Translations under genes and position numbers: made by a program | Origin: Polaromonas sp. JS666 | GTDB taxonomy: Bacteria > Pseudomonadota > Gammaproteobacteria > Burkholderiales > Burkholderiaceae_C | Assembly (NCBI RefSeq): GCF_000013865.1 | Contig: NC_007948.1 | Coordinates: 1,922,001-1,986,000, forward strand | Length of the DNA stretch: 64,000 nucleotides | Direction: 5' to 3' | In this document: piece after piece, positions 45,019 to 53,930 of the stretch | How the letters are laid out: each line of letters begins with the position of its first letter | Position numbering within the stretch: position 1 is the stretch's first letter | Notes under the pieces: generated by a model | Seen by the model: the letters and a program-made list of their open reading frames with translations, nothing else | What the model was told of the DNA's origin: nothing | Databases searched by the model: none

Positions 45019-45582
45019 GCGTTTGACGGGCGCTGCGGTGTTGGCCGGCTTCTTCGATGGGCCGGCTGGTTTGGAGGCCGCAGCCTTTCGTCTGGTGGGC
45101 GGGTCTTGCAGGAGCTCATCCGCGGCCAGGTTTTCTATCATGGCGAGCAATACCTTGCGGGCAATCCTGATCTCCTCCGCCGCAATGCCTTCAATGCTCA
45201 CGTTGTTGGTGTCCTCCGCCAGCGGCACGAGCTTTTTCTTCAGGGCCCGGCCTTCGCCGCTCAGGTAGACATACACGTTCTTCTTGTTGGTAGGCAGCTG
45301 CTTGCGAACGATGTAGCCCTGCGCTTCCATGGCTTTCATCGCCGAAAAGGTGGTGGGCTCCATCACGCCGGCACGCTCGCTGAGCTCCTTTTGCGTGAGG
45401 CCGTCGGACTCCCACAGGATGCGCAGAAAAGTCCAGTGGCCAAACGGCACCCCATGCTTCGCCAGGCGGACCTGCAAGGCCTTTTGAAAGGCGCGCGAGG
45501 CATCGCGGATCAGGTGCGCAAGGCGGTCATTGGGCACGGCTTCGCGCCAGTGGCGGATGATGCTCTGGGTGTCATTGCTCAT
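45001..45582 (-). CDS. MarR family transcriptional regulator
   Basis: A 193-residue MarR protein: winged helix spanning about residues 50-125 (HWTFLRILWESDGLTQKELSERAGVMEPTTFSAMKAMEAQGYIVRKQ) flanked by dimerisation helices. A Lys/Ala/Pro-rich tail of about 30 residues (KPAGPSKKPANTAAPVKRKK) follows the domain, as in some betaproteobacterial regulators of aromatic degradation. Its ATG overlaps the stop of the dehydrogenase gene (ATGA), so it is co-transcribed with phthalate genes. It probably binds the palindrome at 47821-47836. Confidence 0.92.
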   Translation of the reverse strand: MSNDTQSIIRHWREAVPNDRLAHLIRDASRAFQKALQVRLAKHGVPFGHWTFLRILWESDGLTQKELSERAGVMEPTTFSAMKAMEAQGYIVRKQLPTNKKNVYVYLSGEGRALKKKLVPLAEDTNNVSIEGIAAEEIRIARKVLLAMIENLAADELLQDPPTRRKAAASKPAGPSKKPANTAAPVKRKKAAA

Positions 45583-46778
45583 GAATTGGTATTGTGACCG
45601 ACTTGGTACCCGGGAGGGCAGTCCCTGCCCGTCCTCGCTGATTCCAGAATGGCCAGGCAGACGGCGGTGGTCGCCCGTGCCCACTCACCGCTGTGAACGG
45701 CCGGTCGGCCGTCCATCACGGTTGCAAAGAGCTCGTCAATCACTTCCTGGCGTGCAATGGCGGGGGAAGGCAGGGCTTCAAAAGATTTTTCGCTGTCGGT
45801 ATAGACGGCGATGCCCAACGGACCGGGGCGCAAGTCCGCCTTGTCGCAACTGACGATGACCTGCCCGAAATGCTGGTGGGCTGCGGCGGGCGACGAGGCC
45901 GGTGCCGGCACATAGAGGCTGCCGCCATAGTTGCGCGCCGCTTTCAGCGCAGTTTCCTGGGTTGATGTGGCCGCGCCCTGCAGCCGCTTGCGCGCGGCAC
46001 CGTAGTCGCTCTGGCTTTTGGCCTGGCCCATCTCGCCGATGTTGCCCATCAGCTCGTCCGAATCGTAATGGCCGTAGCCGCTGTAGGTGGCGGAGGCGAA
46101 GGCGCCCCCTTCAAATCCCAGCAGGGCGCTGTAAGCACCCTCGGTCGGGCGGGCAGGGTCCCAGGCGCCGGTATGGGCACGCACACTGTTGACCAGCCCG
46201 CCACCCAGCAGGCGGACGATGTCCATCTGGTGCGTTGCCTGGCTGTGAATCACGCCGCCACCGGCCTGGGTGTCGAGCTCTTCCGGGCGGCGCGGCCGGT
46301 AGAGGAAGTCGGTGAAGTTCAGCGCTGAAATCATCCGGACGCTGCCGTAAATTCCGCTGTCAATGATTTCCCGGGTGCGCCGGATGGGCGCGTTGAAGCT
46401 GTGGCTGTGGCCGACGATGAGATGGACGCCCGCGCTGCGGGTCGCTTCAATCATGCGCGTGCACTCATCGAGGGTGAGCGCCATCGGCTTTTCAACCAGC
46501 ACGTGCTTGCCGAAGGACGCTGCCAGGCACACGTGGGCCGCATGAAACTGGTGCGGGGAGGCGATGTAGAGCACCTGAACCGCAGGGTTGGCGCACAGGG
46601 CTTCCATCGAGTCGTACGTAGGGGCGCCAAAATCCTTTTCAAATTGCGCCCGTGCGGCGGGCAGGGGATCGGTCGCAGCCACCAGCCTGACGCGGCTGTC
46701 TTGCACAAACGTGGGCAGCATGAGCGTAAAAGCCCGGCCCAGCCCGACGATGCCGATTTGCAGGGGGCGCTTTTTCAT
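45579..46778 (-). CDS. Gfo/Idh/MocA family dehydrogenase, likely phthalate dihydrodiol dehydrogenase
   Basis: A 399-residue oxidoreductase. The N-terminal Rossmann domain has IGIVGLGRAFTLMLPTF, then LYIASPHQFHAAHVCLAASFGKHVLVEKPMAL with the EKP lysine. A C-terminal substrate domain follows (GGGVIHSQATHQMDIVRLLGGG). It resembles Pht4-type cis-4,5-dihydroxy-4,5-dihydrophthalate dehydrogenases, which are Gfo/Idh/MocA members. That step aromatises the dioxygenase product to 4,5-dihydroxyphthalate. Four-base overlaps with the reductase and marR genes show one operon. The assignment rests on family plus context. Confidence 0.85.
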   Translation of the reverse strand: MKKRPLQIGIVGLGRAFTLMLPTFVQDSRVRLVAATDPLPAARAQFEKDFGAPTYDSMEALCANPAVQVLYIASPHQFHAAHVCLAASFGKHVLVEKPMALTLDECTRMIEATRSAGVHLIVGHSHSFNAPIRRTREIIDSGIYGSVRMISALNFTDFLYRPRRPEELDTQAGGGVIHSQATHQMDIVRLLGGGLVNSVRAHTGAWDPARPTEGAYSALLGFEGGAFASATYSGYGHYDSDELMGNIGEMGQAKSQSDYGAARKRLQGAATSTQETALKAARNYGGSLYVPAPASSPAAAHQHFGQVIVSCDKADLRPGPLGIAVYTDSEKSFEALPSPAIARQEVIDELFATVMDGRPAVHSGEWARATTAVCLAILESARTGRDCPPGYQVGHNTNS

Positions 46779-47773
46779 AAGTCCAGTACGAGTTCGGCAG
46801 ATTTTGCGCGCGACACGCAGACCATGATCTGGTGCGTCTTGTCGTCGTCACTCAAGACCATGTCCCGGTGTTCGGCCTCGCCCGCCAGCAGTGTGGTGCG
46901 GCAGGATCCGCAGGTGCCGCTTTCACACGAACTGCTCACATGATGGCCGCAGGCCCGCAGCGCCTGCAAAATGGTTTGCCCCGCGTCCACCGGCACATTG
47001 ATGCCGGTCTTATGCAGGCGCACGGTGAACGCGGTGTCGGCCGCATAGGTGCTGGCATCCACGCCAAAACTCTCGAAGTGGATCGAGCCGGATGGCCAGT
47101 GGCCCGACATGTCGGCCACGGCGTCCATCAGGCCGCGCGGACCGCAGCAATACACATGTGCGGAGCCGGGCGTCTCGAACACAGGCCACAAGTCCAGGGC
47201 CTGGCTGGCATCGCCTTGGGTATGGTGCAACTGGACGTGAGCCGCGAATTCGGGCCCGGTCAGCTCTTGCACAAACGCCGTGCTGTCAGCGTCCCGGGTG
47301 CAGTAGATCAGCTTGAAGGGGTTGCGCCCCTGCCTTTTGAGATGCCGCATCATGGACAAAACCGGCGTGATGCCGATGCCACCGGCAATGAACAGAAAGC
47401 TGGAGGCCCGCGGGTGCAACTCAAAATTGTTGCGCGGAGCGCTGACCGCCAATAACTGGCCCACCTGCACATCGTCGGCCATGCTGATAGAGCCGCCCCG
47501 GCCTGCAGCGTCGCGCTTGACGGCAATCTGGTAGCAGCCAGTGTCGGCCGGGTCGCTGCACAGGGAGTAGTTTCGCCGGGCGCCATTGGGCACCTGAACG
47601 GTGAGGTGTGACCCGGCGGTGAAAGCCGGCAAATCCAGACCCTCCGGATGGCCCAATTCGAACAGGTAAATGCCTTGCGCCACGGCTTCCTTGCGCACGA
47701 CCTTGAGATTGAAAAAATCCGGCTCGGCCGGTGTGCCGCCCGCGCTTGCGGTGACGTCAGGGTTAACGCTCAT
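46775..47773 (-). CDS. Phthalate dioxygenase reductase-type PDR/VanB oxidoreductase
   Basis: A 332-residue electron-transfer protein. The FMN-binding RxYS motif is RRNYSL, followed by the NAD domain (FIAGGIGITPVLSMMRHL, YCCGPRGLMDAV). A C-terminal plant-type 2Fe-2S ferredoxin has the CESGTCGSC cluster plus a distal Cys in MVCVSRAKS. This FMN-NAD-FeS order is that of phthalate dioxygenase reductase and VanB. It hands NADH electrons to the Rieske oxygenase encoded divergently. Start at MSVNPDV; an upstream ATG 19 codons earlier overlaps the promoter/operator and is less likely. Confidence 0.9.
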   Translation of the reverse strand: MSVNPDVTASAGGTPAEPDFFNLKVVRKEAVAQGIYLFELGHPEGLDLPAFTAGSHLTVQVPNGARRNYSLCSDPADTGCYQIAVKRDAAGRGGSISMADDVQVGQLLAVSAPRNNFELHPRASSFLFIAGGIGITPVLSMMRHLKRQGRNPFKLIYCTRDADSTAFVQELTGPEFAAHVQLHHTQGDASQALDLWPVFETPGSAHVYCCGPRGLMDAVADMSGHWPSGSIHFESFGVDASTYAADTAFTVRLHKTGINVPVDAGQTILQALRACGHHVSSSCESGTCGSCRTTLLAGEAEHRDMVLSDDDKTHQIMVCVSRAKSAELVLDL

Positions 47774-47794
47774 CGTGGCCTTTCGTAAACAGTC

Positions 47795-47836
47795 TTGACA
47801 AATCCGGAAATCGCGAATAATCTTAGGCACCTAAGA
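47795..47836 (+). promoter_or_regulatory. Promoter of the oxygenase operon overlapped by a palindromic operator
   Basis: TTGACA (47795-47800), a 17-base spacer and TAATCT (47818-47823) form a good sigma70-type promoter for the plus-strand genes. The perfect palindrome TCTTAGGCACCTAAGA (47821-47836) overlaps the -10 box and start point. This is a textbook repressor site for the MarR protein encoded by the divergent operon. Confidence 0.78.
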
Positions 47837-47915
47837 ATAATCTCCCTGACCGGAGTTTGCAAGCGGTTTTTTGGTTTTTAGTTGACGTCAGTCAATTGAC
47901 TTGAGGAAATTTGAA

Positions 47916-49232
47916 ATGTTGACCTTTGAAGAAAATGAGTTGTTGTGCCGCGTTGAGGGAAGCGCGCCCATGGGCCAGTTGATGCGCCGCCACTGGACGC
48001 CGGTCTGCCTGATCGAAGAGGTTAGCGAGCCCGACGGCACCCCCATCAAGGCCCAGGTGTTTGGCGAAGACCTGGTGGTGTTTCGCGACACCAATGGCCG
48101 CGTGGGCGTGATGGACGAATACTGTCCGCATCGGCGCGTGTCGCTGGTGTTCGGCCGCAACGAGGACTGCGGCCTGCGCTGCCTGTACCACGGCTGGAAA
48201 ATGGACGTCGAGGGCAATGTGCTGGAGATGGTCTCGGAGCCCGCGGCCAGCGGCATGGTGCAAAAGGTCAAGCATCTGGCCTATCCCACGCGGGAGTGGG
48301 GCGGTTTTGTGTGGGCCTACATGGGCCCGCCCGACACGCTCCCCGAATTCGAGCCGCCGGCCTGGGCTCCCACTGCAGACACTCAGGTAACGATTGCCAA
48401 AGTCATCATTCCCTGCAACTGGGCGCAGATCCTGGAGGGGGCCATTGACTCGGCGCACAGCTCCAGCCTGCATTCATCAGACATGGTGCCCGCCCGCGTT
48501 GACACAGCCAAGGCAACCGACACCAACTGGCTGCGGCCGTCCACCGACAAGGCGCCCCGCCTGCAGGTGGAGCGCGGCTCTTATGGTTTCCGGTATGCGG
48601 CCATACGCCGGCCCATCAGCAACGCGGCCACGAGCGATTACGTCCGTTCAACCGTCTTCGTGGCACCAGCCACGGCCCTGATTCCGCCCAACAACCTGTA
48701 CAACGTCGCCAATATCAATGTGCCTATGGACGACACCCACACGGCGTTTTACTTCATCGCCTGGGGTCATCCCTCCCAAACCCCGGAAACCGCCACCTGG
48801 CGGAAGTTCCTGGGCCAGCAGATCGGGATTGACCTCGATGAAAACTACATGCCGCTGCGCAACCGCGGCAACCATTTCTGGCAGGACCGCGCCGCCATGA
48901 AGGCGGGCAACTTCACCGGCATCACCGGTTTCCCCAACCAGGACATTGCAATGTGGGTGACCATGGGGCCCATTGCCGACCGCACCCATGAGCGGCTGGG
49001 CGCCAGCGACCTGGCTGTGGTGGAGTTTCGCAAACAGATGCTGGAGGCGGTGCGTGCATTCCAGGCCGGCGAGACCGCCATCGGTACGGGTGATGCCCGC
49101 GTTCCAGCCAGCGTCTGTGCGTTTCAGGCCATCGTTCCCAAAACCACCGATTGGCGCGCATTCCCTGCGACCCATGTCTGGGACTCCAGCGAGCCCGCAC
49201 TGGAACCTTCCTATTCCACGTCCGCCCAGTAG
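47916..49232 (+). CDS. Rieske oxygenase, phthalate 4,5-dioxygenase-type large subunit
   Basis: A 438-residue ring-hydroxylating oxygenase. The Rieske 2Fe-2S centre is formed by CPHRRVSL and CLYHGWK (about residues 70-100). The mononuclear iron site lies in NWAQILEGAIDSAHSSSLH, with Asp and two His in the usual D-x2-H-x4-H pattern. The N-terminus (ENELLCRVEGSAPMGQLMRRHW) matches phthalate 4,5-dioxygenase/Pht3-type enzymes. It would add O2 to phthalate to give the cis-4,5-dihydrodiol. AGGAAA precedes the ATG at 47916. First gene of the plus-strand operon. Confidence 0.9.
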   Translation: MLTFEENELLCRVEGSAPMGQLMRRHWTPVCLIEEVSEPDGTPIKAQVFGEDLVVFRDTNGRVGVMDEYCPHRRVSLVFGRNEDCGLRCLYHGWKMDVEGNVLEMVSEPAASGMVQKVKHLAYPTREWGGFVWAYMGPPDTLPEFEPPAWAPTADTQVTIAKVIIPCNWAQILEGAIDSAHSSSLHSSDMVPARVDTAKATDTNWLRPSTDKAPRLQVERGSYGFRYAAIRRPISNAATSDYVRSTVFVAPATALIPPNNLYNVANINVPMDDTHTAFYFIAWGHPSQTPETATWRKFLGQQIGIDLDENYMPLRNRGNHFWQDRAAMKAGNFTGITGFPNQDIAMWVTMGPIADRTHERLGASDLAVVEFRKQMLEAVRAFQAGETAIGTGDARVPASVCAFQAIVPKTTDWRAFPATHVWDSSEPALEPSYSTSAQ

Positions 49233-49297
49233 GGCTGACGTATCCTGACCTTGCCCCTTACCATGACCCTTGCCATAAAACCAAACGGAGACATTTC

Positions 49298-50281
49298 ATG
49301 AAACCACGGCGTATTCTTTTGCTCGCCACGGCCCTGCTGGCGGCCTGCGCGCTGGTGTTGCCCCTCGGTGCGCGCGCCCAGGGTGCTTACCCCAACAAAC
49401 CCATCAAGTTCGTGGTGCCTTATTCGGCGGGCGGGCTGCCTGACACCGTGGCGCGCATTTTTGCGCAGCGCCTGGGAGACAGGCTGGGCCAGTCGGTGGT
49501 GGTGGACAACAAGCCCGGTGCCAACGGCGTGGTGGCCGCGCAGGTGCTGGCCACATCGCCCAAAGACGGTTACACCTTCCTGGTCACCGACGGTTCGATG
49601 TTCTCCATCAATCCAACGATCTACAAGAATCTGGGCTACGACTATAAGAGGGACTTCATGCCGGTGTCCCTGGCGGCGCGCGCTCCGCTGTACCTGGCGG
49701 TGCACCCCAAGGTGCCCGCCAACACCCTGCAGGAGTTCATTGCCCTGGCCAAGGCCAAACCGGGTACGCTGAACTACGGCTCTTCCGGCATCGGCAGCAC
49801 GCACCACCTGACGATGGAAGCGATGAAGGCCTCGCTCGGCCTGGATATCACACACGTTCCCTTCAAGGGTTCCGGGCAGTCGGTCCCGGCGCTGATTGGC
49901 GGCCAGGTGGAGGTGCTGTTTTCGGCGCTGCCTTCACTGTCTGGTTTTGTGAAAGGGGGGCAGGTCAAACTGCTGGCCACCAATGCGGCGCAGCGCTCCA
50001 GCCAGGCCGCCGGTGTGCCCGCCATTGCCGAACTCATCCCAGGGTTTGACTTTGCGCCCATCGTGGGTGTGCTGGCCGCCACCGGCACGCCGGCCAGCAT
50101 CGTTGAGCGCATCAGCGCGGAAATGGCACAGATTGCCAAAATGCCCGAGGTGATGCAGATACTCAACAATGCCGGCATCGATCCGATCGGCGGCGGACCT
50201 GCCGACTACAACAAGGCCATCCTGGGCGAAAACGAACGACTGGCCAAAGCCATCATCGCCGCAGGCATCAAATCGGAGTAG
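49298..50281 (+). CDS. Bug/TctC-type tripartite tricarboxylate transporter substrate-binding protein
   Basis: A 327-residue periplasmic receptor with a signal peptide (ALLAACALVLPLGARAQG). The Bug signature follows: YPNKPIKFVVPYSAGGLPDTVARIFAQRLG, then VVDNKPGANGVVAAQVLATSPKDGYT and LNYGSSGIGSTHHLTMEAMK. Such receptors bind carboxylates; here phthalate is the likely ligand by position. The membrane partners TctA/TctB are not in the window, as is common for Bug proteins. GGAG lies eight bases before the ATG. Confidence 0.9.
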   Translation: MKPRRILLLATALLAACALVLPLGARAQGAYPNKPIKFVVPYSAGGLPDTVARIFAQRLGDRLGQSVVVDNKPGANGVVAAQVLATSPKDGYTFLVTDGSMFSINPTIYKNLGYDYKRDFMPVSLAARAPLYLAVHPKVPANTLQEFIALAKAKPGTLNYGSSGIGSTHHLTMEAMKASLGLDITHVPFKGSGQSVPALIGGQVEVLFSALPSLSGFVKGGQVKLLATNAAQRSSQAAGVPAIAELIPGFDFAPIVGVLAATGTPASIVERISAEMAQIAKMPEVMQILNNAGIDPIGGGPADYNKAILGENERLAKAIIAAGIKSE

Positions 50282-50289
50282 CCATCTAC

Positions 50290-51282
50290 ATGTCAAAACT
50301 CAAACTGAGCTTCGGCTGCTGGAACTATGACCGCACCCGTGCCTTGATGGACGGGAGCGTGCAGCCTGACGGCATTGATTTGAATTACCTCAACATGCCG
50401 GTCGAGGAAACCTTCTTTCGCATGCTCAGGCACAGGGAGTTCGAGGTGGCCGAGATGTCGCTGTCTTCCTACACCGTGTCGCTGTTCAGCGAGGCGCGGC
50501 CGTTTGTGGCGATTCCTGTCTTCCCTTCGCGGTTTTTCCGTCACTCCTGCATTTATGTGAATGCCAAATCGGGTATCCGCGAAGCCCGGGACCTGATTGG
50601 CAAGCGCGTCGGCAACCCCGAATACCAGATGACCGCACCGGTCTGGATTCGCGGCATTTTGTCCGACCACTATGGTGTGCCGGTAGACAGTGTGACCTAC
50701 TTCACCGGCGGCGAAGAAGAGCCGGGGCGGCCTGAAAAAATCAAGCTTGATTTGCCGCCGAATATAAAAGTGGAACGTATCGGCCCTGATCAGACACTGG
50801 CGCAGATGCTGCTCGACGGCGAGATTGATGCGCTCTATACCGCGCGCATGCCTTCGAGCTTTCTGAAGGGCGGCGGCCGGGTCCTGCGCCTGTTTGAAGA
50901 CTACGAGCAGGTGGAGCGCAACTACTTCAGGGAAACCGGAATATTCCCGATCATGCACACGGTGGCGATTCGTCGCGACGTGTACGAGGCCAACCGCTGG
51001 GTTGCGCGCTCCATGATGAAAGCGCTGGAAGAGTCCCAGCGCCGCACGTATGATGACCTGTACGAAACCGCTGCGCTCAAGGTCATGCTTCCCTGGTTGA
51101 CCTCGCATGTGGAGCAGGTCAGGCGGGAAATGGGTGAAGACTTCTGGCCTTATGGCTTTGAGAAGAACGAGCAGACCTTGCGAACCTTTCTGCGTTATTC
51201 GTTTGAGCAGGGCTTGTCAAAGCGCCTGCTGGAGCCGCATGAGCTGTTTGCCCCCGAATCGCTTGAAGCCTTCAAGATCTGA
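50290..51282 (+). CDS. 4,5-dihydroxyphthalate decarboxylase
   Basis: A 330-residue cytoplasmic protein with a periplasmic-binding-protein-like fold but no signal peptide. It matches the Pht5 family: FGCWNYDRTRALMDGSVQPDGIDLNYL, REFEVAEMSLSSY, IPVFPSRFFRHSCIYVN, and FRETGIFPIMHTVAIRRDVYE. The enzyme decarboxylates 4,5-dihydroxyphthalate to protocatechuate, the last step of the upper phthalate pathway. It starts nine bases after the receptor gene, in one operon with the oxygenase. Its presence is the strongest pointer to phthalate rather than iso- or terephthalate. Confidence 0.88.
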   Translation: MSKLKLSFGCWNYDRTRALMDGSVQPDGIDLNYLNMPVEETFFRMLRHREFEVAEMSLSSYTVSLFSEARPFVAIPVFPSRFFRHSCIYVNAKSGIREARDLIGKRVGNPEYQMTAPVWIRGILSDHYGVPVDSVTYFTGGEEEPGRPEKIKLDLPPNIKVERIGPDQTLAQMLLDGEIDALYTARMPSSFLKGGGRVLRLFEDYEQVERNYFRETGIFPIMHTVAIRRDVYEANRWVARSMMKALEESQRRTYDDLYETAALKVMLPWLTSHVEQVRREMGEDFWPYGFEKNEQTLRTFLRYSFEQGLSKRLLEPHELFAPESLEAFKI

Positions 51283-51319
51283 CAGGTTGTGAAACCAACA
51301 CCGTCGGGTCCGGCTGCCG

Positions 51320-52285
51320 ATGTCTGATGCTTTGGTTGGCTACCTGCTGGCGGCCGGTGCGCTGCTGCTGTTCACCACTTCGACATTGGTCACCAAGGCC
51401 GCCTCCAGCCGCATCCAGCTTGGCATTGGGTTTTTGATTGCGACGGTGGTGAATGTTGGCTTTTCCGCGCTGGTCTTCGCGGTTCAGCTGGCTGTGCAGG
51501 GCCGCAGCGTGCAATGGAACGCGCGGGCTTTCTGGCTGTTTGTGCTGGCGGGGGCGTTCTCCACCTACCTGGGGCGGTGGTTTTTTTATGAATCGGTGGT
51601 CCGTTTCGGGCCGGCCCGCGCCAGCATTTTCCAGGTGAGCAGTCCGCTATTTGCGGCCCTGATGGCATGGCTGCTGCTTGGCGAGCGTCTGACGCTGCTG
51701 GTCGCCGGTGGCATGGCCATGGCGATTGGCGGGTTGGTGCTGGTGAGTTACAAGCCGGGGTTCTTTTCCCGTCGCCAGGCTGTTGTCAACACGGTGTCCA
51801 GCCCGGGTTCGCCTCCCATGACGATCAAGCCGACCGTGCATGAGCGTCTGCTGCAATCAGCCCTGTTGCTTGGCCTGGGCAGTTCGTTGGCCTACGCGAT
51901 TGGCAATGTGCTGCGTGGCGCAGCCGTGCGCGACTGGAACGAACCCATCCTCGGCGCACTGGCGGGCGCGGTGTGCGGGCTGGTTTTGCACCTGGCCTTC
52001 AGCCCCGGCAAGCGTGAGCTTGTGGCCCGCCTGCGCGCAGTCAGCCGCAGCGGCGCATGGCTGTATGCACTGATTGGCGTGTGTACGATTTCTGCGCAGA
52101 TCTGCGTGATCAGCTCCATGCGCTACATCCCGCTGGCGATTGCCACCCTGGTCACGCTGTGCACTCCGCTCCTGGTCTTTCCGCTCAGCCACCTGCTGTT
52201 CAAGGACCAGGAGGAGATCACTGCCACCACGCTGCTGGGCAGTGCCTTGACCTTGCTCGGAATCTTTATCATCGTCATGCGCTGA
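51320..52285 (+). CDS. EamA/DMT family transporter
   Basis: A 321-residue protein with ten hydrophobic helices in two repeats and a hydrophilic loop near residues 150-175. The first repeat ends GPARASIFQVSSPLFAALMAWLLLGERLTLLV, the second YIPLAIATLVTLCTPLLVFPLSHLLF, typical of EamA. It lies 37 bases after the decarboxylase and may export or import an intermediate of phthalate breakdown. Substrate unknown. It is the last intact gene before the decayed segment. Confidence 0.88.
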   Translation: MSDALVGYLLAAGALLLFTTSTLVTKAASSRIQLGIGFLIATVVNVGFSALVFAVQLAVQGRSVQWNARAFWLFVLAGAFSTYLGRWFFYESVVRFGPARASIFQVSSPLFAALMAWLLLGERLTLLVAGGMAMAIGGLVLVSYKPGFFSRRQAVVNTVSSPGSPPMTIKPTVHERLLQSALLLGLGSSLAYAIGNVLRGAAVRDWNEPILGALAGAVCGLVLHLAFSPGKRELVARLRAVSRSGAWLYALIGVCTISAQICVISSMRYIPLAIATLVTLCTPLLVFPLSHLLFKDQEEITATTLLGSALTLLGIFIIVMR

Positions 52286-52293
52286 AGCGCACG

Positions 52294-52911
52294 ATGGCGG
52301 CGTTTCCTCCATGCGGCATCGAGCCGAAGTGGCCACCAAGCACCCGCTTCGCGCGCCACGTCGACCACCCTGGGCAGCTGGGCGGCGCTCCGAGCCACGT
52401 GTTTTCTCAGGGTGGGGTAGGTGGCCTGGCCGCCGCGGTGTGCGGCTACTTCTGGGAGCGTCTCGGCCATGCCCGACCCTGTGTCGTGGTCGTCGAGCCC
52501 GATCGCGCCGACTGCCTCATGCAGAGTGCCCGAAACGGCAAGGTCACGGCGGTGCATGGCGATCTGGATACCCAGATGACGGGACTGGCCTGTGGCGAAG
52601 TTTCCCTGCTCGCCTGGCAAATTCTGGAAGCAGGCGCCGATGCCTTCGCGGTGATCTCCGATGACGCCGCGATTGCCGCCATGCGTTTGCTCGCGTCACC
52701 GTCACCGTCAGAGGGCGAGTCGGCCGTGGCCGGACTGGCCGCCGCGATCGGTGTGGCGCAGCAGGATGATCAACGGGCCCCACTGGGCCTGAATGCGCAA
52801 AGCCGCCTGCTGTTTTTCGGCACCGAGCGCGACACTGATCCGGCGCTGTATACCCGGCTGGTGGGCCGCAGCAGCGAAGACGTGCTGGCGCCATCCAGGG
52901 CGCTGGCATGA
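52294..52911 (+). pseudogene. Truncated diaminopropionate ammonia-lyase (dpaL) C-terminus
   Basis: From about 52405 the frame reads SHVFSQGGVGGLAAAVCGYF, then VVVVEPDRADCLMQSARNGK, HGDLDTQMTGLACGEVSLLAW and GESAVAGLAAAIG. This is the C-terminal half of the PLP enzyme diaminopropionate ammonia-lyase. The N-terminal half with the PLP lysine is missing (about 200 of 400 residues remain). An ATG at 52294 is in frame but the first 30 residues do not resemble the family. Activity is not expected. Confidence 0.82.
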
Positions 52912-52918
52912 ACCAGGC

Positions 52919-53112
52919 GCGCACCCCTATACGAAGGCGCTACTTGCAGCGAAAAGACCGTGCTCAAGGGCGACCTGCTGAGCCCGGCCAATCCGCCGTC
53001 GGGTTGTACCTTTCGCACGCGCTGCCCGATGGCGCGAAAAGAGTGTGCGGAAAGCTCGCCGGTTCTGAAATCGCAGGGGCGAGAGCACTGGGCTGCCTGC
53101 CACTTTATTTAA
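52919..53112 (+). pseudogene. Remnant of an oligopeptide/dipeptide ABC transporter ATPase (OppF/DppF type)
   Basis: HPYTKALLAA (from about 52922) is followed, after a frame change, by VLKGDLLSPANPPSGCTFRT then RCPMARKECAESSPVL and ending WAACHFI. This is the oligo_HPY tail found at the C-terminus of Opp/Dpp ATP-binding subunits. The whole ATPase core is gone, and a deletion separates the two pieces. It abuts the dpaL relic, so a peptide/diaminopropionate utilisation region has decayed here. Confidence 0.8.
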
Positions 53113-53126
53113 AGACCGCGTTAACC

Positions 53127-53155
53127 TGCACGCTGCACGCTGCACGCTGCACGCT
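53127..53155. repeat. Four tandem copies of TGCACGC
   Basis: A seven-base unit is repeated four times without mismatch, in the gap between the oppF relic and the methyltransferase stop. Confidence 0.9.
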
Positions 53156-53172
53156 AAGGCGGACTGTGTCGC

Positions 53173-53808
53173 TCAGGACGCCGGCTTGCGCCACACGCTG
53201 GCCAGCCAGGGCTGCTGTTCCAGCGGCAGGCCGGCAGGGCGGTAGTAGTGGATGAGTTCGACAAATCCTGCTGCCGACATATAGTTCTGCCACGCCTGCA
53301 GGTCATGGTAGGTGCAGTAACGGTCGCCGTTCCAGCCCTCCCGTCCGTCGCCGCGGGGGTTGGAGCTGAAGAGGACACCACCAGGCTTGAGCGTGGCATG
53401 CAGCTCCCGCAGTACACGCGGCAAGGCCAGACTGGGGACGTGGAACAGCGCGGCATTGGCAAACACGCCGTCAAAATGCTCGTCTGGTAAATTCAGCTCA
53501 AGAAAATTCTGCTCCAGCACTTCACATCCGCTGTGGGCGCGTGCCATCTCGGCGAGCTGGGCCGCGCCTTCCAGGCCGGTGGGGTGGTGTCCGAGTGCCT
53601 TGAAGGTCCGGAGATCACGTCCCGGCCCGCAGCCGAAGTCGAGCAGCTCAAATGGCGGTGGTGTCTCAATGTATTGCAGCAGGGCCGCAATGTTCTGGCT
53701 GACGTCATGGTCGCGCGTGCCTTCCCAGAAGTCCTGGGCGTGATCATCGTAGTGCGCCAGCGTCAGCGCAGCAATTTGCTTGAGATCTTCATCAGGGGTG
53801 GTGTTCAT
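53173..53808 (-). CDS. Class I SAM-dependent methyltransferase
   Basis: A 211-residue methyltransferase. Motif I is LLDFGCGPGRDLRTFKALGH, with GLEGAAQLAEMAR after it, and FDGVFANAALFHVP as motif IV; LKPGGVLFSSNPRG follows. It resembles UbiE/Tam-like small-molecule methyltransferases; the substrate is unknown. The start at MNTTPDEDLKQ is preferred. The open frame continues 56 codons upstream through the tRNA-Gly fragment, which cannot be coding. It is the last chromosomal gene before the island. Confidence 0.85.
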   Translation of the reverse strand: MNTTPDEDLKQIAALTLAHYDDHAQDFWEGTRDHDVSQNIAALLQYIETPPPFELLDFGCGPGRDLRTFKALGHHPTGLEGAAQLAEMARAHSGCEVLEQNFLELNLPDEHFDGVFANAALFHVPSLALPRVLRELHATLKPGGVLFSSNPRGDGREGWNGDRYCTYHDLQAWQNYMSAAGFVELIHYYRPAGLPLEQQPWLASVWRKPAS

Positions 53809-53930
53809 GCCAGGCTGCGCCAGTGCTTGCCCATAGCTCACCACATCGTTGTATGTGCGGGCCTGGGCAGATTTGGTAGAGGATAAGGAATGCTGATTTC
53901 CCCTGAGGGAGTCATGCATTTGCAGACATG

